DNA from: an uncultured Collinsella sp.
GTDB lineage: Bacteria > Actinomycetota > Coriobacteriia > Coriobacteriales > Coriobacteriaceae
Reading direction: 5' to 3'
DNA: 6,419 nucleotides
Assembly (NCBI GenBank): GCA_902496375.1
Contig: CABVAS010000091.1
Coordinates: 1 to 6,419, forward strand
In this document: positions 5,958-6,419 of the stretch, piece after piece
How the letters are laid out: each line of letters opens with the position of its first letter
How positions within the stretch are numbered: the first letter of the stretch is position 1
Made by a program: the position numbers and the translations under genes
The notes under the pieces: model-generated
The model's input: the letters and a program-made list of their open reading frames with translations, nothing else
Database searches by the model: none
What the model was told of the DNA's origin: nothing

Positions 5958-6419
5958 ATGGGGGATACCATGGCAACGCAGAAAGCCTACGTTCAGGTTA
6001 AGGGTCTCAAAAAGCACTACGGCGACGGTGATGCACGCCTAACGGTGCTCGATGGCATCGACACGTCCATCAACCGCGGCGAGATCTGCGTCATGCTGGG
6101 GCCCTCGGGCTCGGGCAAGTCGACCTTTCTCAACCTGATCGGCGGCCTGGAGGATGCCGACGCCGGCTCCATCATGGTGGACGGCTGCGACCTCACGGTG
6201 CTCAAGCCTACCGACCTGGGCGAGTATCGCCGCCGTGAGCTGGGCTTTGTCTTCCAGTTCTACAACCTGGTGCCCGACCTCACCATCAAGGAGAACATCG
6301 AGGTCACGGCGCACCTGTCCAAAAACCCGCTCAATGTCGACGACCTGCTGCGTTCGCTGGGCCTTTACGAGCACCGCAACAAGTTCCCGCGCCAGGTCTC
6401 GGGCGGCCAACAGCAGCGT
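5958..6419 (+). CDS. ABC transporter ATP-binding protein, MacB/LolD/FtsE class (partial)
   Basis: The frame stays open to the right edge, giving 154 residues and no stop; the C-terminal third is missing. Visible are Walker A GPSGSGKST (48-56), the Q-loop FVFQFYNL (Q100) and the signature VSGGQQQR (147-154), where the window ends. The segments GEICVMLGPSGSGKST, RRRELGFVFQFYNL and PDLTIKENIE are typical of ATPases that serve FtsX-like permeases (MacB, LolD, FtsE and peptide-resistance exporters), a different class from the ATPase at 2514. ATG 5958 has GAGG at 5948-5951, 6 nt upstream. ATG 5970 in the same frame, behind GGGGGA, is a real alternative and would drop four residues. An FtsX-like permease gene is expected just downstream. 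It probably has its own promoter, and any control by the two-component system is speculation. Confidence 0.92.
   Translation, partial: MGDTMATQKAYVQVKGLKKHYGDGDARLTVLDGIDTSINRGEICVMLGPSGSGKSTFLNLIGGLEDADAGSIMVDGCDLTVLKPTDLGEYRRRELGFVFQFYNLVPDLTIKENIEVTAHLSKNPLNVDDLLRSLGLYEHRNKFPRQVSGGQQQR

Overview
The window is GC-rich bacterial DNA (roughly 60-65% G+C in the genes) with tight gene packing, good Shine-Dalgarno sites and strongly GC-biased third codon positions. Together with the intergenic repeat style, this suggests a high-GC Gram-positive, most likely a Coriobacteriia member such as Collinsella. That assignment is an inference from overall style and was not checked by any search.

Positions 1-542 contain no convincing gene. 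They hold a rho-independent terminator for a plus-strand gene lying left of the window, then two long near-perfect inverted repeats: element 1 at 73-240 and element 2 at 329-482. The two share an ungapped core (about 69% identical over 75 nt) but have entirely different outer arms, and each pair of arms is almost perfectly self-complementary. These elements are the least explained part of the window.

Positions 543-2314, on the minus strand, encode a two-component system: a membrane-bound HisKA_3-type sensor kinase (381 aa) followed, with a 4-nt ATGA overlap, by a NarL/FixJ-type response regulator (209 aa). The kinase has a good -10 box so close to its ATG that a leaderless mRNA is likely.

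Positions 2514-5841, on the plus strand and divergent from the kinase, encode a complete ABC-2 exporter operon: an ATPase (312 aa) and two permeases (395 and 401 aa). The gaps are 9 nt and then a 14-nt overlap. The roughly 200-bp divergent region carries inverted repeats that could bind the regulator. Kinase, regulator, ATPase and two ABC-2 permeases together match the layout of the Bacillus LnrJK-LnrLMN (linearmycin-type) resistance modules. The likely job is sensing and exporting or detoxifying a membrane-active compound, but the substrate cannot be read from the sequence.

Positions 5842-5957 form an AT-richer spacer with two adjoining stem-loops and a possible promoter. From 5958 to the right edge runs the first part of a second, different ABC ATPase of the MacB/LolD/FtsE class, cut off right after its signature motif. 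Its partner permease would be expected beyond the window.
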